Shown: piece by piece, positions 22,126 through 30,209 of the stretch
How the letters are laid out: each line of letters begins with the position of its first letter
Position numbering within the stretch: position 1 is the stretch's first letter
Assembly: GCA_902362925.1 (NCBI GenBank)
Contig: CABIYL010000006.1
Origin: Pseudoflavonifractor sp902362925
GTDB taxonomy: Bacteria; Bacillota; Clostridia; Oscillospirales; Oscillospiraceae
Length of the DNA stretch: 64,000 bases
Strand: one strand, 5' to 3'
Translations under genes and position numbers: made by a program
The notes under the pieces: model-generated
What the model was told of the DNA's origin: nothing
What the model saw: the letters and a program-made list of their open reading frames with translations, nothing else
Databases searched by the model: none

Positions 22126-23178
22126 ATGGAGAGCGCGTATCGTCAGTGGGAGAAGCGGAGGGGGCGGCGGCAGAGCAGGTCGGCAGACCGGCGGAGCGGG
22201 AAAAAGATAGCGCTGGCCCCCAGGGAGTGCCGGAGACTGGTACAGCTGGGCGTCTGCATTGCGCTGTTTCTGGTGGTATTTGTAGGCAAGGGCGTGTTCC
22301 CGGAGCAGATGCTGGCAGCCCGGGATAGGATTGTCCAGGTGATTCAGGGCGACACGGATTTTCGGGCGGCATTTGCCAGCCTTGGGCAGTCCATCTCGGA
22401 TGGTGAACCGGTGTTGGAAACGCTGGGGACGTTGTGGGTTGATGTGTTTGGCGGGGAAGAGATAGAGGTGCCGGACAGCGGTTGGGAACCTCTTCCGCTT
22501 TACACGGAGACCGTGTCGTATCTCCAGAGCGGTGTGACAGTGCATGGCTTGCTGACGCTGGACCTGGATGCGGAGGAGGAGGCACCACCGGTAGCACAAG
22601 TGTCTGAGGAGCAGACTGAAGCCAGCGCACCTCCTGCGGAGGAGAGTGTCCAGCCGGAGCCTGACGCCACGGCGGACACGGTACAGCCCACTCCGGTGCC
22701 GGATGTCATTCATGTGGATTACGACGGCCCTGCTCTGCCGGCCAACGCCACCATGGACCAGTATAATCTGGGTCTGGCGGCCACCATGTCGCCCATAGAA
22801 GGGGCAGAGGGGTGGTGGGTATCCTCGCCCTACGGCTGGCGGGAGCATCCGGTGGATGGGGAGGATAAATTTCACAACGGCGTGGATTTGGCCGTCAACA
22901 CCGGGACCAACGTCAAGGCCTTTGCGGACGGCGTGGTGGACTACATCGGTGACAGCCCAATTTACGGCCTGTATACCCAGATTGACCACGGAAACGGCGT
23001 AACCTCTTTCTATGCCCACTGCAGCGAGCTGTTGGTACAGCAGGGACAGACCGTGTCCATGGGGGATGTGATCGCACTATCCGGCGACACGGGAAACTCC
23101 ACAGGGCCACATCTGCATTTTGAGCTGAAAAAGGAGGGAATCCTGCTCAATCCGCTCTACTACATTCCAAGCGCGTGA
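22126..23178 (+). CDS. M23 (LytM) domain membrane protein, SpoIVFA/SpoIIQ-like
   Basis: The 350-aa protein has a basic cytoplasmic N-terminus and one membrane helix at about residues 45-62 (LGVCIALFLVVFVGKGVF). A Pro/Glu-rich linker (about 150-200) leads to a C-terminal M23 peptidase domain: WWVSSPYGWREHP, HNGVDLAV, FYAHCSEL and GNSTGPHLHFEL. The zinc ligands H...D, H and HxH all appear present. It lies 1 nt before a SpoIVFB-like protease gene. This matches the spoIVFA-spoIVFB pair, in which SpoIVFA inhibits and anchors the sigma-K-processing protease in the forespore membrane. SpoIIQ is the alternative. GAGGAGG precedes ATG. Confidence 0.78.
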   Translation: MESAYRQWEKRRGRRQSRSADRRSGKKIALAPRECRRLVQLGVCIALFLVVFVGKGVFPEQMLAARDRIVQVIQGDTDFRAAFASLGQSISDGEPVLETLGTLWVDVFGGEEIEVPDSGWEPLPLYTETVSYLQSGVTVHGLLTLDLDAEEEAPPVAQVSEEQTEASAPPAEESVQPEPDATADTVQPTPVPDVIHVDYDGPALPANATMDQYNLGLAATMSPIEGAEGWWVSSPYGWREHPVDGEDKFHNGVDLAVNTGTNVKAFADGVVDYIGDSPIYGLYTQIDHGNGVTSFYAHCSELLVQQGQTVSMGDVIALSGDTGNSTGPHLHFELKKEGILLNPLYYIPSA

Positions 23179-23179
23179 G

Positions 23180-23827
23180 GTGAGGATACTGCGGTGGGGG
23201 AGAGTTGAGGTATCGGGCGGATTTCTTCTCCTGGCGGCGCTGCTCTGGTATCTGGATGAGGACGGGACGCTGCTGTTGGCCGGTGCGGCCTGTGTGCTCC
23301 ACGAGGCGGCCCACTGCGCGGCCATCTGGGGGCTGGGTGGCAGGATTTCCAGACTCAGGCTGTCGGTCACCGGCGCTGAGCTGACCCTCTCCGGAACCCG
23401 CCCGCTGGGACATACGGCGCAGTTTTTGGCGGCGGTATCCGGGCCTGTGGCCAACCTGGCGGCGGCGCTGCTGGCGGCCAGGCTGGCGGAGCGGGGTGGG
23501 GGAGAGGCGCTGTGGGTCTTTGCGGGGCTGAATCTGGGGCTGGCAGGCTTCAACCTGCTGCCCATGTCACAGCTGGACGGCGGTCGGGCGCTGCGCAGCC
23601 TGGCCGGTATTTTTTTGCCCGAGACAGCGGCCGATGCCCTGGCAGCGGCGCTCTCCTGGGCCGCATGCGCGGCCATCCTGGTTTTGGGCGGGCTGCTGTT
23701 CTGGCAGAACAGGGCCAACTTCACCATGCTGCTGACCGCGCTGTGGCTGGCATATGCCAACAGCCGTAGTCTGGGCAGTCTGGCCGTGGCGAACAGGCGG
23801 CGCAGCGGTGTGGGAAGAAAACGGTGA
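23180..23827 (+). CDS. spoIVFB: SpoIVFB-like M50 site-2 protease
   Basis: The 215-aa polytopic membrane metalloprotease has HEAAH (HExxH, near residue 41) in a hydrophobic segment and N-L-L-P-M-S-Q-L-D-G-G-R near residue 130, giving the third zinc ligand Asp. This is the short S2P form lacking PDZ and CBS domains, as in SpoIVFB, which cleaves pro-sigma-K during sporulation. The start is GTG at 23180, 1 nt after the upstream stop, with only a weak ribosome binding site, so translational coupling is likely. Pairing with the M23 protein supports the sporulation role. Confidence 0.85.
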   Translation: MRILRWGRVEVSGGFLLLAALLWYLDEDGTLLLAGAACVLHEAAHCAAIWGLGGRISRLRLSVTGAELTLSGTRPLGHTAQFLAAVSGPVANLAAALLAARLAERGGGEALWVFAGLNLGLAGFNLLPMSQLDGGRALRSLAGIFLPETAADALAAALSWAACAAILVLGGLLFWQNRANFTMLLTALWLAYANSRSLGSLAVANRRRSGVGRKR

Positions 23828-23852
23828 CAAACAGGGGAGAGCCTGCTATAAT
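23824..23852 (+). promoter_or_regulatory. Promoter of rsmA
   Basis: GTGACA (23824-23829), 17-nt spacer, TATAAT (23847-23852), overlapping the end of the spoIVFB-like gene. Confidence 0.65.
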
Positions 23853-23885
23853 CCTTGTAGAAGAAAACAAAAGCGAGGATGAGTC

Positions 23886-24758
23886 ATGGACCTCTGTAAC
23901 GTAAATGATATCAAGGCCCTGCTGGGCCGGCACGGATTCCGTTTTTCCAAGAGCATGGGGCAGAACTTTCTGATTGAGGATCATGTTCCCAGGGACATTG
24001 CGGCAGCCTCCGGCGCGGATAAGACCTGCGGTGTGCTGGAGATTGGTCCTGGCATCGGACCGCTGACTGTCCGGCTGGCGGAGCGTGCCGGACGGGTGGT
24101 CTCGGTGGAGCTGGACAAGGCGCTGCTTCCGGTGCTGGCGGAGACGCTGGCCGGGCGTGACAACGTGGAGATTGTGCCGGGAGACATTATGAAGCTGGAT
24201 ATCCCGGCCCTTGTGGCGGAGAAGATGGACGGCCTGAAGCCTCTGGCCTGCGCCAATCTGCCCTACAATATTACCACCCCTGTGCTGACCGCCCTCATTG
24301 AGGCGGGGTGCTTCCGGGCCATTACGGTGATGATTCAGCGGGAGGTGGCGCTGCGGATCTGCGCCGCACCGGGCAGTGGGGACTACGGCGCCTTCTCCGT
24401 CTACTGCCAGTACCACACCACGCCGGAGCTGCTCTTCGACGTGCCCCCCGAGTGCTTTATTCCCGCGCCCAAGGTCACCTCTTCGGTGATCCGTCTGGTG
24501 CCCCGGCCTGCGCCGGAGGAGGTGAAGGACGAGAAGCAGTTCTTCCGGCTGGTGCGCGCGGCCTTTGCCCAGCGGCGGAAGACTCTGCTCAACGCCCTTT
24601 CCTCCGCCTACGGAAGCCAGCTGAGCAAGGATGACCTGCGGGACGCCATTGCCGCGTGCGGCCTGCCTGCCGACGTGCGGGGCGAACGGCTGGGGATTCC
24701 GGAGTTTGCGGCCCTGGCGGATGCGCTGGCGCAGCGGATGGCGGACAAAGGGATTTGA
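23886..24758 (+). CDS. rsmA: 16S rRNA (adenine1518/1519-N6)-dimethyltransferase
   Basis: The 290-aa SAM-dependent enzyme (KsgA/RsmA) dimethylates two adenines in helix 45 late in 30S assembly. Visible parts are FSKSMGQNFL at the N-terminus and VLEIGPGIGPLT (SAM loop). VVSVELDKAL, ANLPYNITTP (catalytic NLPY) and FIPAPKVTSSVIRL follow, with a C-terminal helical domain containing FAQRRKTLLNAL. Length is normal. It has its own promoter at the end of the preceding gene. Confidence 0.96.
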   Translation: MDLCNVNDIKALLGRHGFRFSKSMGQNFLIEDHVPRDIAAASGADKTCGVLEIGPGIGPLTVRLAERAGRVVSVELDKALLPVLAETLAGRDNVEIVPGDIMKLDIPALVAEKMDGLKPLACANLPYNITTPVLTALIEAGCFRAITVMIQREVALRICAAPGSGDYGAFSVYCQYHTTPELLFDVPPECFIPAPKVTSSVIRLVPRPAPEEVKDEKQFFRLVRAAFAQRRKTLLNALSSAYGSQLSKDDLRDAIAACGLPADVRGERLGIPEFAALADALAQRMADKGI

Positions 24759-24798
24759 TGACTGACATTCCTGGCGGCTACTTGTACTTGGAGGAAGG

Positions 24799-25512
24799 AT
24801 GCCCGTGAAAATAAGATGTGTATGGGAGCACAACGGCGGCGACAGCCTGCTGCATGCAGTTGATTTGATTGGCGCCTATACGAGAGGTGCGTCCAGAGAT
24901 GCGGCAATACAGAAGATGCCCGCGGAAATCAGTGCATATCTGAAGTGGAGAGGGGACTTTATCCCGGGTCCCTTTAAGCCTGAAGTTATTCAGGAAAAGA
25001 ACTCCTCCCTGACTGTCTCCGATGCCGATTCCGATGTTATTTTTGAGGATGAAAAGAGCGCCCTGAGCATGTCCGAATATCTGGAGTTAAAAGCGCTTGC
25101 GTTGAAATCAGCGCAGGACTTTCTAACGCTGTATCAGGCGATACCGGATAAAAATAAAAGCTGTCTGCAGGCCAGGGCAACTTTTTATGGGCAGGTTCCG
25201 CGCACAGCCTTTGAGATGTACGAGCACACCAAAAATGTGAATGACTATTACTTTGGCGAAATAGGTGTTTCTGCCGGTAATGAAGGAGACATTGTGTCGT
25301 GCAGGAAGCGGGGATTTGAATTATTGGAACACCGGCCCGATTTCTTAAACAACACAGTCTGCGTTGGAAGCTACGAGGAAGAATGGTCGCTGAGAAAGGT
25401 TTTAAGACGCTTTATTTGGCACGACAGAATCCATGCCAAAGCCATGTACCGGATGGCGATAAAAACCTTTGGCCCTGACGTCGTCCCCAATATCTTCTGC
25501 TTTGATGTGTGA
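24799..25512 (+). CDS. HicB-like/DinB-like two-domain protein, function unknown
   Basis: 237 aa. Residues 1 to about 50 (IRCVWEHNGGDSLLHAVDL, then YTRGASRDAAIQKMPAEI) look like a HicB-type fold. Residues about 90-237 form a helical domain with YEHTKNVNDYYFGEIG and WHDRIHAKAMYRMA, where spaced His residues could form the DinB-superfamily metal site. Codon use is more AT-rich than in rsmA. GGAGGAAGG precedes ATG at 24799; GTG at 24805 is an alternative start. No partner hicA is nearby. The domain calls are by pattern only. Confidence 0.5.
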   Translation: MPVKIRCVWEHNGGDSLLHAVDLIGAYTRGASRDAAIQKMPAEISAYLKWRGDFIPGPFKPEVIQEKNSSLTVSDADSDVIFEDEKSALSMSEYLELKALALKSAQDFLTLYQAIPDKNKSCLQARATFYGQVPRTAFEMYEHTKNVNDYYFGEIGVSAGNEGDIVSCRKRGFELLEHRPDFLNNTVCVGSYEEEWSLRKVLRRFIWHDRIHAKAMYRMAIKTFGPDVVPNIFCFDV

Positions 25513-25550
25513 ACAGAGACGACCGGCAGCCAAGAAGCTTTTAATCAATA

Positions 25551-25586
25551 AAAAGAGCTCCTCTCATGTGAGAGGAGCTCTTTTTT
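25551..25586. terminator. Terminator after the HicB/DinB-like gene
   Basis: AAAAGAGCTCCTCTC/GAGAGGAGCTCTTTT with an ATGT loop. Symmetric, so it also serves the convergent DUF308 gene. Confidence 0.92.
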
Positions 25587-25600
25587 GCAGAAAATCAGAT

Positions 25601-26188
25601 TTACTCGATGTCGATGGGGTCTACCTCGATGGGGTGGAGCTTGCGCAGTTCCTTGGTCACCCGGCCCACCTTGAAGAGGCCCCACAGGTCGGAGATTCCG
25701 GTGTAGACCAGCACAGCGCCGATAACCATGAAGATGATGTCCGCCAGGAACAGGGGACGGCAGAGGATGAGGACGCCCAGGGCGGCGGACACCAGAGAGA
25801 GCACCAGCACCACCCACCAGTTAGAGTAATTCATCCGGTTCAGGTCAAAGGCCCGCTTCAGGTTGAGCAGGGAATCAATGACGATATAGATGCCCAGCAC
25901 CACGGGGAGGATGGACAGGACGATGTCGGGGCGGAGGAGGAACACCAGGCCCACACCGGCGGCCACGATACCCAGGAACAGCTCCAGACGGAAAGAGCCC
26001 TGCCGGCTATCGTGGACGAAAAAGCTGATAATAGTGATGATGCCGTAGATCAGGAGCATGAGGCCGAAGAAGAAGCACACCAGACTGCTGGTCATGCCGG
26101 GCCAAATCAGGAGCACCAGGCCCAGTACGATGTAGAGGATAGCGGCCAGGAAAAAGCTGATTTTCATGTTTTTCAGGTATTCCCGCAT
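25601..26188 (-). CDS. DUF308/HdeD-type membrane protein
   Basis: The 195-aa protein has six predicted membrane helices in three repeated pairs, each pair containing a W/RP turn: LVLLIWPGMTSS, FLLRPDIVLS and LILCRPLFLAD. This three-fold repeat is the hallmark of the DUF308/HdeD family, which is linked to acid stress in enterobacteria but uncharacterised here. A soluble acidic C-terminus follows (LRKLHPIEVDPIDIE). It appears monocistronic; the downstream side is closed by a shared terminator. Confidence 0.8.
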   Translation of the reverse strand: MREYLKNMKISFFLAAILYIVLGLVLLIWPGMTSSLVCFFFGLMLLIYGIITIISFFVHDSRQGSFRLELFLGIVAAGVGLVFLLRPDIVLSILPVVLGIYIVIDSLLNLKRAFDLNRMNYSNWWVVLVLSLVSAALGVLILCRPLFLADIIFMVIGAVLVYTGISDLWGLFKVGRVTKELRKLHPIEVDPIDIE

Positions 26189-26282
26189 AAGAGATCCCTG
26201 CCTTTCTGTATCTTGGCATTAGTATATCCCGTCTGTGGGAAAATGTCACGGGACAAAACAGGCTATATGTGTGAAAGGGCGG

Positions 26283-26765
26283 TTATTCTTCCGGCTGCCA
26301 GTTCTTGCACACATCCACCCAGCCGGCGCTGCGAGCGTATTCGGCCAGCTCGTCGCAGGTGAGCTGGATGGCGGAGTTGGAGGAGCCGGCGGCGGGATAG
26401 ACCGTGTCAAACCGGCGGAGAGACACATCCAGATAGGTGGTGACGGCGGGATTGTCGATGCCGAAGGGGCACACGCCGCCCACCGCGTGGCCGGTAAAGT
26501 CCAGCACCTCGTCCGCTGTCAGCATTTTTGCTTTACAGTGGAATATGGCCTTGAATTTTGAGTTGTCAATTTTGGCGTCTCCTGCGCAGACGATGAGGAC
26601 ACAGCCGCCCTCCACGGAGAAGGACAGGGTCTTGGCGATGCGGGCGGGGATCACGCCCACGGCCTGGGCGGCCAGCTCCACTGTGGCGCTGGAGACGGGA
26701 AATTCCAGAATATCCTGCTCCCGGCCAAGGGGCCGGAAGTAGCTGCGTACTGCTTCAATTGACAT
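26283..26765 (-). CDS. YbaK/EbsC-family aminoacyl-tRNA deacylase
   Basis: The 160-aa protein has the YbaK fold. SATVELAAQAVGVIPARIAKTL contains the conserved Lys-Thr, GDAKIDNSKFKAIF follows, and FTGHAVGGVCPFGI is the GG-x-x-P-F/L-G substrate loop. Members hydrolyse mis-charged Cys- or Ala-tRNA(Pro) type substrates in trans. AAGGAGG precedes ATG at 26765. This start lies inside the last codons of the preceding thioesterase gene (11-nt overlap), so the two are translationally coupled. Confidence 0.85.
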   Translation of the reverse strand: MSIEAVRSYFRPLGREQDILEFPVSSATVELAAQAVGVIPARIAKTLSFSVEGGCVLIVCAGDAKIDNSKFKAIFHCKAKMLTADEVLDFTGHAVGGVCPFGIDNPAVTTYLDVSLRRFDTVYPAAGSSNSAIQLTCDELAEYARSAGWVDVCKNWQPEE

Positions 26766-27159
26766 GGGGCACCTCCTTTTTCTGATTGGTGCGGGCGAGA
26801 AAGCGGTCATTGGAGATAACAAAACGCTCATGGGTTCCGCTGCCGATGGGGCCGCATTCATCCTGTGCAATTACTGTAAAGCAAATTCGCCTGCCATCAA
26901 CGGCAGTGACGGTGGCCTCCGCCCATACCTTCATGCCCACGGGCGTGGCGGCGTCGTGGGTGATGTCCAGCTTGGTGCCCACGGTGCCCTGGCCCTCCTC
27001 CAGGCAGGCGGACACCGCGTTCATGGCGGCGGCCTCCATCAGGGCTGCCATCATGGGGGTGGCGAACACGGGGAGAGCGCCGCTGCCAACGGCCAGAGCG
27101 GTATTCTGCTCTGTGACGGAGCACTCCGCCCGGCCGGTCATACCGATTTCAATTGACAT
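26755..27159 (-). CDS. Hotdog-fold thioesterase (FlK-like)
   Basis: The 134-aa protein resembles the fluoroacetyl-CoA-thioesterase-like branch of the hotdog superfamily. ALPVFATPMMAALMEAAAMNAV is followed by EGQGTVGTKLDITHDAATPVG with the conserved T and H, and by the C-terminal GPIGSGTHERFVI strand with His. Such proteins hydrolyse short acyl-CoA esters; the real substrate is unknown. Start ATG at 27159 follows GAGAGG; an upstream ATG at 27207 lacks a ribosome binding site. It overlaps the YbaK gene by 11 nt. Confidence 0.78.
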   Translation of the reverse strand: MSIEIGMTGRAECSVTEQNTALAVGSGALPVFATPMMAALMEAAAMNAVSACLEEGQGTVGTKLDITHDAATPVGMKVWAEATVTAVDGRRICFTVIAQDECGPIGSGTHERFVISNDRFLARTNQKKEVPHVN

Positions 27160-27268
27160 GGAAACTTCATCCTCTCGGAAAAACTGCGGCTCAGGCTGTG
27201 TCAGCAAAAAGCCGCGCCAACAGACAATATTTTACACCGCGATGGGCTCTCGCGCAAGCCGCAAACAG

Positions 27269-27294
27269 AAAAGGCCGCCTTTCGGCGGCCTTTT
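27269..27294. terminator. Terminator downstream of potD
   Basis: Symmetric AAAAGGCCGCC/GGCGGCCTTTT hairpin, just after the potD stop on the minus strand. Confidence 0.9.
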
Positions 27295-27318
27295 CTCAAA
27301 TCGTTGGAAATCGGTGTT

Positions 27319-28413
27319 CTAGAACAGCCCCCAGAACTGACCGCCCGTGGTGGTCTTGAGCCGAATCCACTCACTGTCGTACAGGTCCAGAATGTTCTGG
27401 GGCAGGCCGGCGTAGCTCTCGCACTTGGCCATAATGTCAGCGTCGGGATAGGCGTAGGGGTCATCGGCAATCTCCGGGTCCAGCTCCTCGCGGACGGACA
27501 GCAGGGGAGAGGAGTACCAGATGGCCTCGCAGTTCTTCAGGCCGGCCTGGGTGGAGCACATGTAGTTGATGAAGGCCTCGGCGTTCTCCTTGTTAGGCGC
27601 GTCCTTCAGGATGCACATGGCGTCCACATAGATGTTGGTGCCCTCCTCGGGGATATAGAAGCCCAAATCCGGGTTGTTCTCGTACATGGTGAGGTAGTCG
27701 CCGTAGTAGTAGGTGCCCACGTAGGCGTTGGCGCCCTCCAGCTTCTGAAAGATGTCGTCCATCACATAGGCCTGGACAATGGGCCACTGCTCCACCAGCA
27801 GGTCCACGGCCTGGCGGACCTGGGACTCATCGGTGGTGTTGTAGGAGTAGCCCAGGCGCTTGAGGGCGATGCCGATGGCGTCCCGGGAGTTGTCAATCAT
27901 GAGGATATCGCCGGCGTACTTCTCGTTCCACAGCAGATCCCAGTTGCCCAGGTCCTCTTCATCCACCGCCTTGGTGTTGTAGATGACACCCATCAGACCC
28001 CACATGTAGGGGACGGAGTAGAGGTTTTCCGGGTCATAGGCGGGATTTTTCAGTGCCGGGTCGATGTCGGCAAAGTTGGGGATGTTGTCGAAGTTGAGGG
28101 GGGCCAGCAGGTCCTCCTCAATGAGGCGGGCCACCATGTAGTCGGAGGGAATGACCACATCGTAGTTGGCACCGCCGCCGGCGATTTTGGAGTACATGGT
28201 CTCGTTGCTGTCGTACATCTGGTAGTTGACCTTGATGCCGGTGGCGGCCTCAAAGTCCTTGAGCACGGACTCGTCGATATACTCGCCCCAGTTGTATACA
28301 TTGACCACGTTGGAGCTGGTGTCGCCGCCCAGGGAATCCCGGCTGTAGACGCATCCGGTGAGCAGCCCGGCGGTGAGGGACAGAACCAGGGCCATAGCAA
28401 AGAGTTTTTTCAC
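27319..28413 (-). CDS. potD: Polyamine ABC transporter substrate-binding lipoprotein
   Basis: The 364-aa extracytoplasmic protein has a lipoprotein signal (LSLTAGLLTGC, lipid-bearing Cys at residue 21). The PotD/PotF signature VVNVYNWGEYIDESVLKDFE is followed by YDVVIPSDYMVARLI and VPYMWGLMGVIYN. It captures spermidine or putrescine for PotBC. The start is GTG at 28413 after AAAGGAG. It is the last gene of the potABCD operon, 30 nt after potC, and ends before a terminator. Confidence 0.95.
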   Translation of the reverse strand: MKKLFAMALVLSLTAGLLTGCVYSRDSLGGDTSSNVVNVYNWGEYIDESVLKDFEAATGIKVNYQMYDSNETMYSKIAGGGANYDVVIPSDYMVARLIEEDLLAPLNFDNIPNFADIDPALKNPAYDPENLYSVPYMWGLMGVIYNTKAVDEEDLGNWDLLWNEKYAGDILMIDNSRDAIGIALKRLGYSYNTTDESQVRQAVDLLVEQWPIVQAYVMDDIFQKLEGANAYVGTYYYGDYLTMYENNPDLGFYIPEEGTNIYVDAMCILKDAPNKENAEAFINYMCSTQAGLKNCEAIWYSSPLLSVREELDPEIADDPYAYPDADIMAKCESYAGLPQNILDLYDSEWIRLKTTTGGQFWGLF

Positions 28414-28443
28414 TTTGGTTCCATTCTCCTTTCTGCGCGCTGC

Positions 28444-29400
28444 TCAGTGCTCAGCGGGCTCACGGCCCACGTTTTCAGCCGTGATGTCCATGATGCTCTC
28501 GGGGGCCATGGGCGCCTGGCCCAGGGCCTTCCGGCGGCCGGACGCCTTGGCGTCCTGGCGGGCCTGGCGCAGGTTGATGACCACCAGCAGCACCAGAACC
28601 GCCACGAACATCAGGGTAGACAGGGCGTTGATTTCCGGGCTCACCCGGCGGCGGACCATGGAGTACACCACCATGGACAGGGTGGACTCCTGGCTGCCGG
28701 CGGTGAAGTAGCTGATGACAAAGTCGTCGATGCTCATGGTAAAGGCGATGAGGGCGCCGTTGACCACGCCGGGCATGATCTCGGGCAGCACCACCTTGCG
28801 GAAGGCGTACAGGCTGGTGGCGCCCAGGTCCTGGGCGGCCTCGGCGATGTTGGGGTCCAGCTGCCGCAGCTTGGGCATCACCGACAAAATGACGTAGGGA
28901 ATGTCAAAGGTGATGTGGGCGATGAGCAGGGTGCCGAAGCCCAGGTTGAAGCCCAGGTCAAACCACAGGTTTGCCTCAATGACCCAGTCCAGGCTGTTGA
29001 GCCAGCCGGACAGGGAGGCGAGCATCTGACCGGCAAAGACAAAGAGCAGCATCATGGACACGCCGGTAATGATGTCCGCGTTGGTCAGGGGGATGTTGTT
29101 GATACCCAGGAAGATGCCCCGGGGCCGCCGCTTCATGTTGTAGAAGCCGATGGCCGCGGCGGTGCCCACCACGGTGGCGATGAGGGTGGCCAGGAAAGAG
29201 ACCAGCAGGGTGGTCCGCAGGGCGCTGAGCACCGTGTCGTTCTGGAAGAGCTGGACGTACCAGTCCAGGGTGAAGCCGCCCCACACGGCGTTGCTCTTGG
29301 AGTCGTTGAAGGAGAACACGATGAGCACGAAGATGGGGGCGTAGAGGAAGAGGAACACCAGCAGGATAAACAGCCGGGAGAGAGGTCCGTTTCGCTTCAC
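28444..29400 (-). CDS. potC: Polyamine ABC transporter permease
   Basis: The 318-aa inner-membrane protein has six helices and the ABC permease EAA loop EAAQDLGATSLYAFRKVVLPEIMPG. LYAPIFVLIVFSFNDSK near the N-terminus is typical of PotC. The GTG start overlaps the potB stop by 4 nt (GTGA), showing translational coupling. A C-terminal extension of about 45 hydrophilic residues (QARQDAKASGRRKALGQAPM and beyond) is longer than in most PotC proteins. Confidence 0.94.
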   Translation of the reverse strand: MKRNGPLSRLFILLVFLFLYAPIFVLIVFSFNDSKSNAVWGGFTLDWYVQLFQNDTVLSALRTTLLVSFLATLIATVVGTAAAIGFYNMKRRPRGIFLGINNIPLTNADIITGVSMMLLFVFAGQMLASLSGWLNSLDWVIEANLWFDLGFNLGFGTLLIAHITFDIPYVILSVMPKLRQLDPNIAEAAQDLGATSLYAFRKVVLPEIMPGVVNGALIAFTMSIDDFVISYFTAGSQESTLSMVVYSMVRRRVSPEINALSTLMFVAVLVLLVVINLRQARQDAKASGRRKALGQAPMAPESIMDITAENVGREPAEH

Positions 29401-30209
29401 AGCAGCACCGCCTCCCCCTCACCCTCGCCGAAGCGGTTCATAACGCCCATACAGATGAGGACAATCACCATCATCACCAGGGAGATGGCGCTGCCCAGAT
29501 GGGGGTTGTAGGCCGAGCCCAGGAACTGCATCTCAATGAGGTCGCCCAGCAGCAGGGTCTTGCCGCCGCCCAGGAGACGGGAGATGACAAAGGTGGACAC
29601 CGAGGGGATGAACACCATGGTGACGCCGGAGAGCACTCCGGGCAGGGACAGGGGGAAGGTGACCCGGCGGAACACGGTCACGCTGTCGGCGCCCAGGTCC
29701 TGGGCGGCCTCGATGACCTTGGGGTCAATCTTCTCAATGACCGAGTAGATGGGCAGCACCATGAAGGGCAGGAAGTTGTACACCATGCCCAGCACCACCG
29801 CGCCGGAGGTGTTGATGATGTCCAGCCTGGGCAGGCCGATGGCGGAGAGCAGGTTGTTGAAGAAGCCGTTGCGCTCCAGCAGGAACACCCAGGAGTAGGT
29901 CCGCAGGAGGAAGTTCATCCACATGGGCAGCATGATGAGCAGCATGGCCATGCTCCGCAGGCGGCCCCGCTCTCTGGCCAGCAGGTAGGCCAGGGGATAT
30001 CCCACCAGGATGCACACGATGGTGGCCACAAAGGCCAGCAGGAAGGAGCGGCCGAACACGCCGGCATACTGTCCCAGGGTGTTGAAGTGGTCCAGGGTGA
30101 CGGTCCAGTCCCGGTTGGTGAAGGCGTACACCACCACCACAATCAGGGGCGCCACCACAAAAACAGCCATCCAGACCACATAGGGGATGGCGATACCCTT
30201 ACTCTTCAT
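29397..30209 (-). CDS. potB: Polyamine ABC transporter permease
   Basis: The 270-aa permease has six helices and the EAA loop EAAQDLGADSVTVFRRVTFPLSLPG. WMNFLLRTYSWVFLLERNG is a conserved PotB segment. It forms the channel with PotC. Its ATG at 30209 lies within the last codons of potA (11-nt overlap). Confidence 0.95.
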   Translation of the reverse strand: MKSKGIAIPYVVWMAVFVVAPLIVVVVYAFTNRDWTVTLDHFNTLGQYAGVFGRSFLLAFVATIVCILVGYPLAYLLARERGRLRSMAMLLIMLPMWMNFLLRTYSWVFLLERNGFFNNLLSAIGLPRLDIINTSGAVVLGMVYNFLPFMVLPIYSVIEKIDPKVIEAAQDLGADSVTVFRRVTFPLSLPGVLSGVTMVFIPSVSTFVISRLLGGGKTLLLGDLIEMQFLGSAYNPHLGSAISLVMMVIVLICMGVMNRFGEGEGEAVLL

